Of a stretch of DNA of 64,000 nucleotides, positions 16,876 to 26,319 are shown one piece after another. How positions within the stretch are numbered: the stretch's first letter is position 1; each line of letters begins with the position of its first letter. A program made the position numbers and the translations under genes. The notes beneath the pieces are model-generated. The model was not told the DNA's origin and made no database searches. It saw nothing but the letters and a program-made list of their open reading frames with translations. Source of the DNA: Eudoraea chungangensis (GTDB lineage: Bacteria > Bacteroidota > Bacteroidia > Flavobacteriales > Flavobacteriaceae); the NCBI RefSeq assembly GCF_029360665.1, contig NZ_JARDUB010000001.1, forward strand, positions 248,001-312,000, written 5' to 3'.

Positions 16876-18381
16876 ATGAAAAAATACTATACTACCTTCT
16901 TTATCTTTTTGTCCCTGGCGATTAGCGCACAAGAAGAAACCCCCGACGAAACGCTTCCAGAAGGAGAAATATTTAGCTCCACCCAGTCGGTTATTATCGA
17001 CGGCAAGACGATAAGCTTAGCAACGGAAACAGGTACTTTACAGCTTAGAGATGAAAACGATAAGCCTTTTGCTCTCTTTGGTTTTACCCACTATAAGAAA
17101 ACATCGGGAAATAAGAATAGACCCATTGTATTTGCCTTTAACGGTGGTCCACTTTCGGCATCCTTCTGGTTGCATTTTGGTGTTCTTGGACCAAAACGAG
17201 TGGAAGTTAATGATCCAGATTACACAAATCCAGCTCCCTATAAAGTGGTTAATAATGAATTCTCCATCTTAGATAAGGCAGATTTGGTTATGATAGATCC
17301 AATTGGGGTGGGTTTTAGCAAGCCTATTGGAGAGGCAAAATGGACAGATTTCTGGGGAGTAGACCAGGACATAAGAAGTATAGGTTTGTTTATTGAACAA
17401 TTTCTAATTCGTACAGGAAAATTTAATTCTCCTAAATATTTGCTTGGGGAGAGTTATGGGACTTTTAGAAATGCCGGACTTGTAAAACACCTTCAGGATA
17501 AGGGAATTGCCATGAATGGCGTAATCATGGTATCTGCTGTCTTTGACTTACAACATCTGCTCTTTGGCCCTGGCGATGATGTTGCGTATTTGGTTCATTT
17601 TCCTACCTATGCCGCAACAGCATGGTACCATAAAAAAGTAAAAAACAAAGGAGATTCTCTGGAATCCTTTTTAGAAGGGATACGGAAGTTTACACAAGAA
17701 GAATATGCCCCGGCCCTGCTTAAAGGAGATCAACTAAGTGATTCGGAAAAAGACGCTATCGCTCAGAAGATTTCAGATATAACCGGCCTTAGCAAAGACT
17801 ATTGGATTAAAGCAGATTTAAGGGTTACTAACTCGGAATATTTTCAGGAATTACTCCGAGACAAAGGGGAAACGGTTGGAAGACTTGATTCGAGGTTTAC
17901 GGGAGTGAATGAAGATATGCTGTCGCAAAATGCCTTTACAGATCCACAGAGTGATGCAATCTCCGCACCCTATATCTCGGCCTTTAAGGATTACTTATAC
18001 AATGATCTAAAGGTGAGAAAAGACCTTACCTATACCACAACCGCCGGGGGAAGAGAAGGTTTTAAATGGGACTGGAAACACAGTGGAAATATAGCATGGA
18101 ATGCGCAGGTGGCTGTAAGTACCCTTCCAGACATGACCTCGGCTATGCAAAGAAATCCGAATCTTAAAATATTAATCCTCAACGGTTATTACGATCTGGC
18201 AACGGTTTTTTATGGGGTGGAACATTCTATAAACCATATGGGATTAAGTCCTGAACTAAAGAAAAATATTATCATGAAATATTACGAAGCAGGCCATATG
18301 ATGTACACCCATTTACCTTCCATGGAACAATTTAAACTGGATGTGGATGCCTTTATCGACGAAACATCGAAAAGAGACTAG
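16876..18381 (+). CDS. S10-family serine carboxypeptidase, secreted
   Basis: A 501-residue protein with signal peptide (MKKYYTTFFIFLSLAISAQ). Peptidase S10 features: VFAFNGGPLSASFWLHFGVLGPKR (oxyanion region), nucleophile Ser in LLGESYGTFRNAG, Asp in LILNGYYDLATVFYG and His in KYYEAGHMMYTHLPS, giving a full Ser-Asp-His triad. The oxyanion segment reads NGGPLSAS where many S10 enzymes have NGGPGSSS. It would release C-terminal residues from peptides in the periplasm. It lies 54 bp after the DUF1080 lipoprotein. Confidence 0.93.
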   Translation: MKKYYTTFFIFLSLAISAQEETPDETLPEGEIFSSTQSVIIDGKTISLATETGTLQLRDENDKPFALFGFTHYKKTSGNKNRPIVFAFNGGPLSASFWLHFGVLGPKRVEVNDPDYTNPAPYKVVNNEFSILDKADLVMIDPIGVGFSKPIGEAKWTDFWGVDQDIRSIGLFIEQFLIRTGKFNSPKYLLGESYGTFRNAGLVKHLQDKGIAMNGVIMVSAVFDLQHLLFGPGDDVAYLVHFPTYAATAWYHKKVKNKGDSLESFLEGIRKFTQEEYAPALLKGDQLSDSEKDAIAQKISDITGLSKDYWIKADLRVTNSEYFQELLRDKGETVGRLDSRFTGVNEDMLSQNAFTDPQSDAISAPYISAFKDYLYNDLKVRKDLTYTTTAGGREGFKWDWKHSGNIAWNAQVAVSTLPDMTSAMQRNPNLKILILNGYYDLATVFYGVEHSINHMGLSPELKKNIIMKYYEAGHMMYTHLPSMEQFKLDVDAFIDETSKRD

Positions 18382-18609
18382 TTGTAAGGAAAATCCGAAA
18401 CAAACAATGGCCAAGTTTGATTTTTAATTCATGGCTTTGAGTTGTGGATGTTTTACACTTAGAAAATAAGAACAAATATTACCAAAGAATAGGGTTTGGG
18501 TTTTTGGCAGAGGAGAAGTAAATGCCAGTCTTTACTTATTTGTATCTTCCACTGGGAATTTAGAGGCAAATTTTTACCTTTAAGCACCAAAGATTATCAA
18601 TTAACACTC

Positions 18610-19395
18610 ATGAAGCACCTAAAAGTCGTCTTTGTTCTTCTTTTTTTAGCCCCCTTGTTTTTAATTGCACAAAAGGAAAAAAAATCTGCAGATAAAAGTA
18701 CTCCCTATGAGCTGATGTCTAGTTATTATGCCAACGACTTCAAACCCTTTAAAAAACATAGTTTTTATACCGGGCTTGCGGTATCTCTTAGTGACAGAAG
18801 TCTTAATAACGTAAATCAGCTTATTCAAAATGTTATTGAGGGGAACGACTTAAGTTATGAAGTAGTTTTTAAAGGAGGTTTTTATACTGGCGACTACGCC
18901 ATGGTTGGTTTGGATTTTGAATATAAAGAAGAAAAATTTGAGGGTACTGTTTTTAGACAGCCAGACACCTTGCAGTCTAACTCTATTTCAAGGTTATATA
19001 GTCTTACCCCGAATGTAAGATCAACCGTACCACTCACCGAAAATGAACGGCTTAGTTTTTTTACTATTTTGGGAGTTGCAGTTGGTGTGGGTAATAGTCT
19101 AACCAGAAATACTAAAAATCTAGATGAGATTGAAAAAGTATATACCGACGATTTTAATATGCGTATTGGAATTAGTCCGGGTGTGACCTTCTTTGCTATA
19201 GAAAATTTTGCTCTTGAAATTCAACTAGATGTACTGGGATATGAATTAAGAGTACGAAAAAGTGAAATAAATGGGGTGGAACAGTCCAAGGACGTTAGAA
19301 ATAATATAGACTTTAATATAGATATTTTATCGCTTAAGTTAGGATTAGCTTATTATTTCAAACCCATTAAAAAAGGTAAAAAGCCTAAGAGATGA
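18610..19395 (+). CDS. Outer-membrane beta-barrel protein
   Basis: A 261-residue protein from ATG 18610, which starts a good signal peptide (MKHLKVVFVLLFLAPLFLIAQ). A TTG at 18496 in frame gives an unlikely 38-residue extension and is rejected. The mature part alternates polar and aromatic residues with turns as in small Bacteroidota barrels (FYTGLAVSLSDRS, LSYEVVFKGGFYTGDYAMVGLDFEY, ISPGVTFFAIENFALEIQLDV, LSLKLGLAYYFKPIKKGKK). No catalytic motif. It overlaps the next lipoprotein gene by ATGA, so the two are coupled. Confidence 0.85.
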   Translation: MKHLKVVFVLLFLAPLFLIAQKEKKSADKSTPYELMSSYYANDFKPFKKHSFYTGLAVSLSDRSLNNVNQLIQNVIEGNDLSYEVVFKGGFYTGDYAMVGLDFEYKEEKFEGTVFRQPDTLQSNSISRLYSLTPNVRSTVPLTENERLSFFTILGVAVGVGNSLTRNTKNLDEIEKVYTDDFNMRIGISPGVTFFAIENFALEIQLDVLGYELRVRKSEINGVEQSKDVRNNIDFNIDILSLKLGLAYYFKPIKKGKKPKR

Positions 19396-20468
19396 ATAAA
19401 TATAAGTGGATAGTGTCTTTAACATTGTTACTGGTTTTCTCTTGTATTAGTGAAGACTATTTTGGACTGTCAAACATTGGCAATATAAAGAGTATCGAGG
19501 TAAGTAACCAGGCCCAAACCGCCGTAATAAATACCGACAGTCTTAGTGTAAAAGTTCAAATCCCCAATGGGGTAGATCTTTCGAATATCACCATTGAAAA
19601 ATTAGAGATATCCTCGTTTGCTTCTTCGGACAAGGACGTTGGGGATTTACTAAATTTAAACAATCCCCAGACAATTGAATTAATTGCAGAAGATGGCAGC
19701 AATTATCTGTGGGAAATTGAAGCCTTTATTGCTTCCGATAATCCACAGCTAGACAATTACGACCTTAATTTATGGTATGAGACCAGCACTAACTATTTTG
19801 AACCAGGAGCGGATGCTTCCTCCACCATTTGGGGAACAGGTAATCCCGGTACCCAGATACTTAATAAGCTGGCTACTACCCCAACAGATTTAGGTGACAA
19901 TAATTTAGCCGCAAAAATGGAAACTTTAGACAATGGCCCTATTGCTGGTGCATTTGGCGCACCAATATCTTCCGGTTCTATTTTTACGGGAGTTTTTAAT
20001 TCAGACAATATTGATCCTAGTAACCCTCAGGCAGCAATAGAGTTTGGAACGCCCTTTGCAGGTCGTCCCCAATCTTTTAAAGTCAAATACTCCTATAATC
20101 CTGGAGCGGAAAATAAGGATAAAGATGGGAATGTGCTCGGCTTCCCTGATGCATGTGACATTTACGCTTTATTGGAGATAAGAAGTGGGGGACAGGTAGA
20201 GAGGCTTGCAACTGCATGGTTCAGAAGCAGTAGCTCACAAACAGATCTTGCTACCTTAGAAATTCCTTTTACCTATGGCCCTCTAGATGAAAGCTTTCCA
20301 GATTATACCTTTCCAACGGATCATGGATTTGTAAGTAGAGATTCTGCAAACTTCGTCCTTCCAACCCACATTACCTTCGTTGGAGCATCAAGCTTTGGGG
20401 GAGCCAATTTTTCCGGAGCTATTGGGAGTGTTTTAGTCATCGACGATGTAGAAATGGTGTATGAATAA
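19392..20468 (+). CDS. PCMD-domain lipoprotein (putative carbohydrate-binding)
   Basis: A 358-residue lipoprotein with lipobox LLVFSC (Cys at about 17). An Ig-like N-terminal segment (IKSIEVSNQAQTAVINTDSLSVKVQIPNG) precedes a PCMD (putative carbohydrate metabolism) domain: LNLWYETSTNYFEPGADAS, WGTGNPGTQ, FKVKYSYNPGAENKDKDGN, SGAIGSVLVIDDVEMVYE. These domains are jelly-roll folds found in Bacteroidota surface lipoproteins. The coupled upstream beta-barrel (4-bp overlap) suggests a surface pair. Substrate unknown. Confidence 0.85.
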   Translation: MNKYKWIVSLTLLLVFSCISEDYFGLSNIGNIKSIEVSNQAQTAVINTDSLSVKVQIPNGVDLSNITIEKLEISSFASSDKDVGDLLNLNNPQTIELIAEDGSNYLWEIEAFIASDNPQLDNYDLNLWYETSTNYFEPGADASSTIWGTGNPGTQILNKLATTPTDLGDNNLAAKMETLDNGPIAGAFGAPISSGSIFTGVFNSDNIDPSNPQAAIEFGTPFAGRPQSFKVKYSYNPGAENKDKDGNVLGFPDACDIYALLEIRSGGQVERLATAWFRSSSSQTDLATLEIPFTYGPLDESFPDYTFPTDHGFVSRDSANFVLPTHITFVGASSFGGANFSGAIGSVLVIDDVEMVYE

Positions 20469-20556
20469 ATACTTTTATATCTTCCCAAACCTAATATGTG
20501 GTACCCTTTGTTAATTTATTATTTAGGGACCCTATCTTACATGAAAATAGCATTGA

Positions 20557-21528
20557 ATGACTAATATAGATCTTAAAACACCCGTTAAACAACTGGAAGA
20601 CTTTTTAAGGTTGAAAAGTTGGTTAGGGTCAGAAGAATTCATACAAGATATCTCTAAGCCCGGAGAAGGAAATATGAATGTGGTATTGCGCATTAAAACA
20701 AACCAGCGTTCTCTGATTCTAAAACAATCCCGTCCTTTTGTTCAGAAATATCAAGAAATAAAGGCCCCGCTTAATCGAATTGAAGTAGAGCAACACTTTT
20801 ACAAGACTATGGCCACCTCCAAAGTGAAGCATCATTTTCCAAAAATCCATTACTACGATATGGAAAATTACCTGATGGTTTTGGAAGATCTGGGAGAATG
20901 CAAGGATATGTCTCTTTATTATAATACTGGTTCTTTTAGTATTCCAATGATAGAAACGCTGGTAGAAGTTCTAAACAATATCCACAGTCAGCAAAAACCC
21001 AAGGATTACCCCCTAAATAAAGAATTAAGAGCTCTAAACTACCAACATATTTTTGTGCTTCCCTTTTTAAATAACAATGGTTTCACCTTGGACTCTGTGC
21101 AGGAGGGGCTTCAAAATCTATCCCTACCCTACAAAAATGATCCGGCTCTTAAAGAGGTTGTAAACAGCATAGGCGAAATATACTTATCAGAAGGAGACGT
21201 ACTACTTCATGGGGATTACTACCCTGGCAGTTGGATGCAAAAAGAAGGAGACATTTTTATTATTGATCCTGAATTTAGTTTTATCGGTTTTCGAGAATTT
21301 GATCTTGGAGTTATGTTAGCCCATGTGCTAATGGCCAATATGGAGGAGCATTTAATAGATCATATTCTTGGAATTTATAAAGCAAATGCTAATATTAATC
21401 TTGTTAAGCAAGTGGCCGGAATAGAAATAATTCGAAGAATAATTGGATTGGCACAATTGCCTCTACAACGGAGTCTCCCAGAAAAGGATTATCTTTTACA
21501 AATAGCAAGGAAAATGATTTTAAAATGA
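20557..21528 (+). CDS. MtnK-like / aminoglycoside phosphotransferase-fold kinase
   Basis: A 323-residue cytoplasmic kinase of the APH/choline-kinase fold. Nucleotide loop GEGNMNVVLRIKTNQRSLILKQSRPFV near residue 30, catalytic loop LLHGDYYPGSWM, metal site FIIDPEFSFIGFREFDLGVML. The DPEF and FDxG elements match 5-methylthioribose kinase (MtnK), but the HGD loop differs from the HGDLHTGS of true MtnK. It opens a five-gene operon for hexuronate catabolism and overlaps the next gene by ATGA, so a sugar or nucleoside substrate related to the next enzyme is plausible (inference). Confidence 0.8.
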   Translation: MTNIDLKTPVKQLEDFLRLKSWLGSEEFIQDISKPGEGNMNVVLRIKTNQRSLILKQSRPFVQKYQEIKAPLNRIEVEQHFYKTMATSKVKHHFPKIHYYDMENYLMVLEDLGECKDMSLYYNTGSFSIPMIETLVEVLNNIHSQQKPKDYPLNKELRALNYQHIFVLPFLNNNGFTLDSVQEGLQNLSLPYKNDPALKEVVNSIGEIYLSEGDVLLHGDYYPGSWMQKEGDIFIIDPEFSFIGFREFDLGVMLAHVLMANMEEHLIDHILGIYKANANINLVKQVAGIEIIRRIIGLAQLPLQRSLPEKDYLLQIARKMILK

Positions 21529-22823
21529 CCAGAAGCTTCTCATATATTCTTCTTTTTACGGTTTGTCTGGCCGTTTCCTGTAAAAAAAATACCACAGATA
21601 CCTTACTCAAATCTCCTGATAAAGCTACATACACCCAAGAATTGTATAGCCCGGAGAAGGTATTGTTATACGACAAGGTCTTAGGTGCTTTGGTAGGTTC
21701 TGCCATAGGAGATGCCATGGGAGCGTCTACTGAAATGTGGCAGAGAAAGGAGATTCAGACTAAATATGGCTACATACTAGGTCTAACCACAGCAGAACGA
21801 ACTCAATCCCCGGAAGGCACATGGGAAAACAATCTTAGTGCTGGAGCAACAACCGACGATACTCGCTGGAAGTATTTAATGATTGCTTATCTAGAAGGGG
21901 GTAAAGATAAACTGAACCAGAAAAATTTTGCTTCTTTTATCACAGACTACTATAAGCAGGAAGCAGAAGAATTAAAGGATCAGGCCGTTTCAAACTCTCC
22001 CGACTCGCTCGATATTCGAATGGAGAAAATAGATTGGATTAAAGAATGGGCGAGAGTATCCCTTGCCTATGAAAATGGCCCTATGGAATACCAAAAGGCT
22101 CAGAACAGATTTTATGGTGGGGAAATGTCCTGCGCAGGAATGCTGTATACCCCCATGTTTGGCTTGATAACGTCTACTCCGGAAGAGGCCTATACCCTCG
22201 CCTATAAACATACGCTTTTTGACATCGGCTATGCCAAAGACATCTCCGCTCTAGTTGCTACAATGACCCAAATGGCTTTGCGAACTCAGAACATGGATTC
22301 TATCCTAGACGCCACGGTTTATATCGACCCTTATCAGTACCAAAATAGTAGATTAGTTGGAAGGATTTCTTACCAAATTGCGAATAGCGCGAGGAAGTAC
22401 GTGGCCATGTCTAAAAATCAATATCTTGAAGACAGCACAAAAATAAGAGTCCCAAGAAATTACCATGGTAGTAAACAAGATTGGTTAAGACAGGATTTCA
22501 TATACGAATTACTAGAAAAGGATGCCAGAGCCATACCCTTTCATGCGGGAGAAATTTGGCAAATATTAATGGCGGGATTAGCTTTCGGGGAGGGTGACTT
22601 TCAAAAAACTATGCAATTTATTGTTAACTACGGAAGGGATAATGATACTGTGGCCGCTGTAGCTGGTATAATTTTAGGTGCCAAAGATGGTTATACTAAA
22701 CTGCCGGTTGATTTAAAACAAGAGGTCATAAGAATTAACAGAGAACAATTGGGAATCGATTTGGAAGACATGGCCCATAGGATGGTAACAGCTATAGGCA
22801 TTAAAACTATTAATAAACCCTAG
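21525..22823 (+). CDS. ADP-ribosylglycohydrolase-family lipoprotein
   Basis: A 432-residue protein of the DraG/ADP-ribosylglycohydrolase fold with a lipoprotein signal (LLFTVCLAVSCKKNTTD). Motifs: LLYDKVLGALVGSAIGDAMGASTEMW, the metal-binding GATTDDTRW, and YGRDNDTVAAVAGIILGA near the C-terminus. Exported members are common in Bacteroidota sugar loci and are unlikely to act on cytoplasmic ADP-ribosylated proteins; a glycoside or nucleoside substrate outside the cytoplasm is more likely (inference). Coupled by ATGA to the preceding kinase and two bases from uxaC. Confidence 0.85.
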   Translation: MTRSFSYILLFTVCLAVSCKKNTTDTLLKSPDKATYTQELYSPEKVLLYDKVLGALVGSAIGDAMGASTEMWQRKEIQTKYGYILGLTTAERTQSPEGTWENNLSAGATTDDTRWKYLMIAYLEGGKDKLNQKNFASFITDYYKQEAEELKDQAVSNSPDSLDIRMEKIDWIKEWARVSLAYENGPMEYQKAQNRFYGGEMSCAGMLYTPMFGLITSTPEEAYTLAYKHTLFDIGYAKDISALVATMTQMALRTQNMDSILDATVYIDPYQYQNSRLVGRISYQIANSARKYVAMSKNQYLEDSTKIRVPRNYHGSKQDWLRQDFIYELLEKDARAIPFHAGEIWQILMAGLAFGEGDFQKTMQFIVNYGRDNDTVAAVAGIILGAKDGYTKLPVDLKQEVIRINREQLGIDLEDMAHRMVTAIGIKTINKP

Positions 22824-22825
22824 CC

Positions 22826-24232
22826 ATGGCAGAAAACATTTTTATAAAAGAGGACTTTTTATTACACACTGAATTTGCCAAAAGGCTGTATCATGATTAT
22901 GTAAAAGACCTACCCATTATTGATTACCACAATCACCTATCCCCCCAAATGATAGCTGAGGACCATCAATTTGAAAACATTAGCCAGGTATGGTTGTACG
23001 GAGATCACTACAAATGGAGAGCAATGCGAACCCTCGGCATTTCAGAAGAATTCATTACTGGAAATGCTACGGACAGATCTAAATTTATAAAATGGGCAGA
23101 GACGGTTCCTTTTACTATGAGGAACCCCTTATACCATTGGACACATCTAGAACTAAAGCGCTACTTTGGAATTGATGCCCTTTTGGGGAAAGAAAATGCT
23201 GAAGAAATCTATGACCATTGTTCCAAACAACTTACACAAAGTAGTCATAGTACAAAAGGCCTTCTAAGTCAGATGAAGGTTGAAGTAGTTTGTACTACAG
23301 ACGATCCATTAGATTCCTTAGATTATCATTTAGAAGAACAGAATAATCCAAATTTAAAACTACTTCCTGCCTTTAGACCCGATAAGGCCTATGCCGTGCA
23401 AAATACAACTGCATACAACCACTATTTAAACCAGCTAGAAGAAGTTTCCGGTATTCAAATAAAAACTTTTGACGATCTAAAAGAAGTCCTTAAAAGCAGA
23501 ATTTCCTATTTTCATTCCAGAGGAGGCAGACTAGCAGATCACGGTCTGAACTACTTACCCTATTTTGAAGAAGAAGGTTTTAATGTGGATCATATGTTTA
23601 AAAAAGTTCGAGGTGGAAAAGAATTAAGCCTTCTGGAAATAGAACAATTCAAAGCCTCTGTCTTAAAATTTCTTTGCAAGCAGTACCACAAAAATGGTTG
23701 GGTACAACAGTTCCATCTGGGAGCCTTACGAGATAATAATTCTCGAATGCTAAATCTATTGGGACCGGATACGGGATTTGATAGCATAGGAGATTTTAAA
23801 CAGGCTGCTTCTTTAAGTAAGTTTTTAAATCATTTAGACAGTACAGATCAACTTTCAAAAACGGTCATTTATAATTTAAACCCCGCAGACAATGAAGTAA
23901 TTGCTGCCATGGTGGGAAATTTTAATGATGGGAGTGTAAAAGGTAAGGTGCAATTTGGTTCTGCATGGTGGTTTCTAGATCAAAAAGACGGCATGGAAAA
24001 ACAGATTAATTCGCTTTCTAATATTGGACTTCTTAGCTGTTTTATCGGGATGCTAACCGATTCAAGAAGTTTTTTATCTTTCCCCAGACATGAATATTTT
24101 CGCAGAATTCTTTGCAATTTATTTGGACAAGATGTTACCCTTGGAGAGTTACCCCGAGATGAGAAATGGATAGGTAAATTGGCCTCAGATATTTGTTATT
24201 ACAACGCTAAATCTTATTTTCCCTTCAAATAA
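22826..24232 (+). CDS. uxaC: Glucuronate isomerase
   Basis: A 468-residue enzyme, same length as E. coli UxaC. N-terminal metal site LPIIDYHNHLSP and the family segments WLYGDHYKWRAMRTLGI, VPFTMRNPLYHWTHLELKRYFGI, CTTDDPLDSLDYH, and RHEYFRRILCNLFGQ are clear. It converts D-glucuronate to D-fructuronate (and galacturonate to tagaturonate), the first step of hexuronate breakdown. Next steps are encoded directly downstream (oxidoreductase and mannonate dehydratase). Confidence 0.97.
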   Translation: MAENIFIKEDFLLHTEFAKRLYHDYVKDLPIIDYHNHLSPQMIAEDHQFENISQVWLYGDHYKWRAMRTLGISEEFITGNATDRSKFIKWAETVPFTMRNPLYHWTHLELKRYFGIDALLGKENAEEIYDHCSKQLTQSSHSTKGLLSQMKVEVVCTTDDPLDSLDYHLEEQNNPNLKLLPAFRPDKAYAVQNTTAYNHYLNQLEEVSGIQIKTFDDLKEVLKSRISYFHSRGGRLADHGLNYLPYFEEEGFNVDHMFKKVRGGKELSLLEIEQFKASVLKFLCKQYHKNGWVQQFHLGALRDNNSRMLNLLGPDTGFDSIGDFKQAASLSKFLNHLDSTDQLSKTVIYNLNPADNEVIAAMVGNFNDGSVKGKVQFGSAWWFLDQKDGMEKQINSLSNIGLLSCFIGMLTDSRSFLSFPRHEYFRRILCNLFGQDVTLGELPRDEKWIGKLASDICYYNAKSYFPFK

Positions 24233-24287
24233 GGCCAATATGTTGCACCTCAATAAATACCCTTCTCGCTTTTATTTGTTATGGATG

Positions 24288-24318
24288 ATTAGGGCATTAA
24301 TGCTTACATTACCCTAAT
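24288..24318 (+). repeat. Inverted repeat between uxaC and the mannonate oxidoreductase gene
   Basis: ATTAGGG at 24288-24294 and CCCTAAT at 24312-24318 form a 7-bp stem with a 17-nt loop that itself holds the palindrome CATTAATG. A T-rich stretch follows, ending 10 nt before the next ATG. It could be a weak intra-operon terminator or an operator for a hexuronate regulator. Confidence 0.4.
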
Positions 24319-24327
24319 TTTATTTTA

Positions 24328-25152
24328 ATGATGACACAGAATAAATTATTCTCAGTTAAGGATTTGATAATAGTAATTAGTGGTGCCACTGGTGTTTTAG
24401 GGGCATCCATAACTAAACATTTAGCATTGGAAGGAGCGAAGGTTATTGTTCTAGGTAGAAATAAAGAAAAAATAAAACAGCTTATCACAACCATAGGAGA
24501 AACACCTAATCAGATATTTTCTCTAGTGGCGGATGTGACCAAAGAAGACGAATTAGACAATGCCAGAATAATTTTAGAAGAGTCCTTTAATAAAATAGAT
24601 GTTCTCATTAATCTTGCCGGAGGAAATATGCCTGGAGCTGTCATTACACCACAACAGACTTTATTGGATGCAAAAGTTTCTGAACTTCAGAAGGTTATGG
24701 AATTAAATTATATGGGAACCTTTCTGCCAACAAAAGCCTTTCTTCCATTATTCCTAAAAGATTTAAAGGGTAGTATAATAAATATTTCGTCAATGGCCGC
24801 ACAAAGACCCATAAGCAGAGTCCTCGGCTATGGTTCGGCAAAAGCTGCCATCGATAATCTCACCCAATGGTTGGCTGTAGAATTTTGCAGTAAATATGGA
24901 GCCGATTTAAGAGTAAATGCTATAGCTCCCGGTTTTTTTCTCACAGAGCAAAACAGAAGATTGCTAACAGAAGAGGATGGTTCTTTAACCAGCAGAGGAA
25001 ATCAAATAATTAATAACACTCCTATGAACAGATTTGGGGAACCAGATGAATTGTTAGGAACGGTGCAATGGTTGGCCAGTAATGCTTCTAAATTCGTAAC
25101 CGGAATTATTGTAGCTGTAGATGGTGGGTTTAATTCTTATTCGGGCGTATGA
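24328..25152 (+). CDS. SDR-family D-mannonate oxidoreductase (fructuronate reductase)
   Basis: A 274-residue short-chain dehydrogenase. NAD(P) loop ISGATGVLGASI, structural NLAGG, catalytic Ser in NISSMAAQRP and YGSAKAA (Tyr-x3-Lys), and the C-terminal GIIVAVDGGFNSYSG. Placed between uxaC and uxuA (ATGA overlap with uxuA), it fills the fructuronate to mannonate step that in E. coli is done by the unrelated UxuB. Role comes from context; the fold is certain. Two adjacent ATG codons (24328, 24331) are possible starts. Confidence 0.88.
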   Translation: MMTQNKLFSVKDLIIVISGATGVLGASITKHLALEGAKVIVLGRNKEKIKQLITTIGETPNQIFSLVADVTKEDELDNARIILEESFNKIDVLINLAGGNMPGAVITPQQTLLDAKVSELQKVMELNYMGTFLPTKAFLPLFLKDLKGSIINISSMAAQRPISRVLGYGSAKAAIDNLTQWLAVEFCSKYGADLRVNAIAPGFFLTEQNRRLLTEEDGSLTSRGNQIINNTPMNRFGEPDELLGTVQWLASNASKFVTGIIVAVDGGFNSYSGV

Positions 25153-26312
25153 AAATGATGCAACAAACAATGCGGTGGTATGGACCTAAAGACCCTGTTA
25201 GCCTGCAAGATATAAGGCAGGCAGGAGCTAGCGGAATTGTAACGGCACTTCATGAGATACCAAACGGTGAAGTTTGGAGCAGACAGCAAATAAAAGAAAG
25301 AAAGAACTTAATAGAAAATGCTGGACTGAGCTGGGTGGTGGTAGAAAGTGTTCCGGTACATGAAAAAATAAAAACCCGTACAGGGAATTATAAAGACCTA
25401 ATAGAGAATTATAAAAAGACATTAGTAAATCTGGCAGCAGAAGAGATCTATACGATATGTTATAATTTTATGCCCATCCTAGACTGGATAAGGACGGATC
25501 TTTATTATGAGCTCCCGAATGGAGCCAGGGCTCTTTATTTTGAAATGAAGGCTCTGGCTGCCTTTGATATTTTTATACTTCAAAGAGAGGGAGCTGAGGA
25601 GTCTTATACAACAGACGTTCTGGAAAAAGCACGCCTGTATTATACTAATATGTCTTCCGATGAAATTGATAGGCTTAAAAGAACTATTTTAGATAATCTT
25701 CCAGGTGCTGAAGTAGGATATACTCTGGAGGAATTTCAAAAAGTTTTGAGCACCTACGATGAAATTGATCGCAGCAAACTCGAAGAGCATCTAAGACTAT
25801 TTCTAAATGAAATCCTTCCAACGGCAGAGCAGGTTGGTTGTTTTATGGCTATTCACCCAGACGACCCTCCCTTTTCTATTCTTGGTCTTCCCCGAATCAT
25901 GAGTTCTATAAATGATATAGAAAGAATCCTTACCAATAATGCCAGCCCAAACAATGGCATAACCTTTTGTACGGGATCTTTGGGAGTTAAAAAAGCCAAC
26001 GATCTCTTAGAAATTATTGATCGGTTTAGTTCCCATATTCATTTTGTTCATCTGAGGAGCACCAAAAGAGATTCGGAAGGTAACTTTTTCGAGGCAAACC
26101 ATTTGGAAGGAGACGTTCCTATGTATGCGGTTATTAAAAAGCTTCTAACTATTCAAAAGAAAAGAAACTTAGAGCTTCCCATGCGGCCAGATCACGGACA
26201 TCAACTTTTAACGGATCTTCAAATTAAAACAAATCCCGGCTACTCAGCAATTGGAAGACTTAAAGGTTTAGCTGAACTCCGGGGGGTAATGTATAGTCTG
26301 CAGCATAAATAA
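25149..26312 (+). CDS. uxuA: Mannonate dehydratase
   Basis: A 387-residue enzyme of the UxuA family: MRWYGPKDPVSLQDIRQAGASGIVTALHEIPNGEVW at the start, then YNFMPILDWIRTDL, MAIHPDDPPFSILGLPRI, FCTGSLGVKKANDL, IHFVHLRSTKRD and MRPDHGHQLL, which include the metal-binding His/Cys/Asp residues. It dehydrates D-mannonate to 2-keto-3-deoxygluconate. No KDG kinase or KDPG aldolase is in the window, so the pathway must be completed elsewhere. Ends eight bases from the convergent GH32 gene. Confidence 0.96.
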   Translation: MKMMQQTMRWYGPKDPVSLQDIRQAGASGIVTALHEIPNGEVWSRQQIKERKNLIENAGLSWVVVESVPVHEKIKTRTGNYKDLIENYKKTLVNLAAEEIYTICYNFMPILDWIRTDLYYELPNGARALYFEMKALAAFDIFILQREGAEESYTTDVLEKARLYYTNMSSDEIDRLKRTILDNLPGAEVGYTLEEFQKVLSTYDEIDRSKLEEHLRLFLNEILPTAEQVGCFMAIHPDDPPFSILGLPRIMSSINDIERILTNNASPNNGITFCTGSLGVKKANDLLEIIDRFSSHIHFVHLRSTKRDSEGNFFEANHLEGDVPMYAVIKKLLTIQKKRNLELPMRPDHGHQLLTDLQIKTNPGYSAIGRLKGLAELRGVMYSLQHK

Positions 26313-26319
26313 CTGGCTG

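Noticed and set aside
18496-18609. Extended start of the beta-barrel gene at TTG 18496
   Set aside because: The added 38 residues are not signal-like, and ATG 18610 gives a clean signal peptide.
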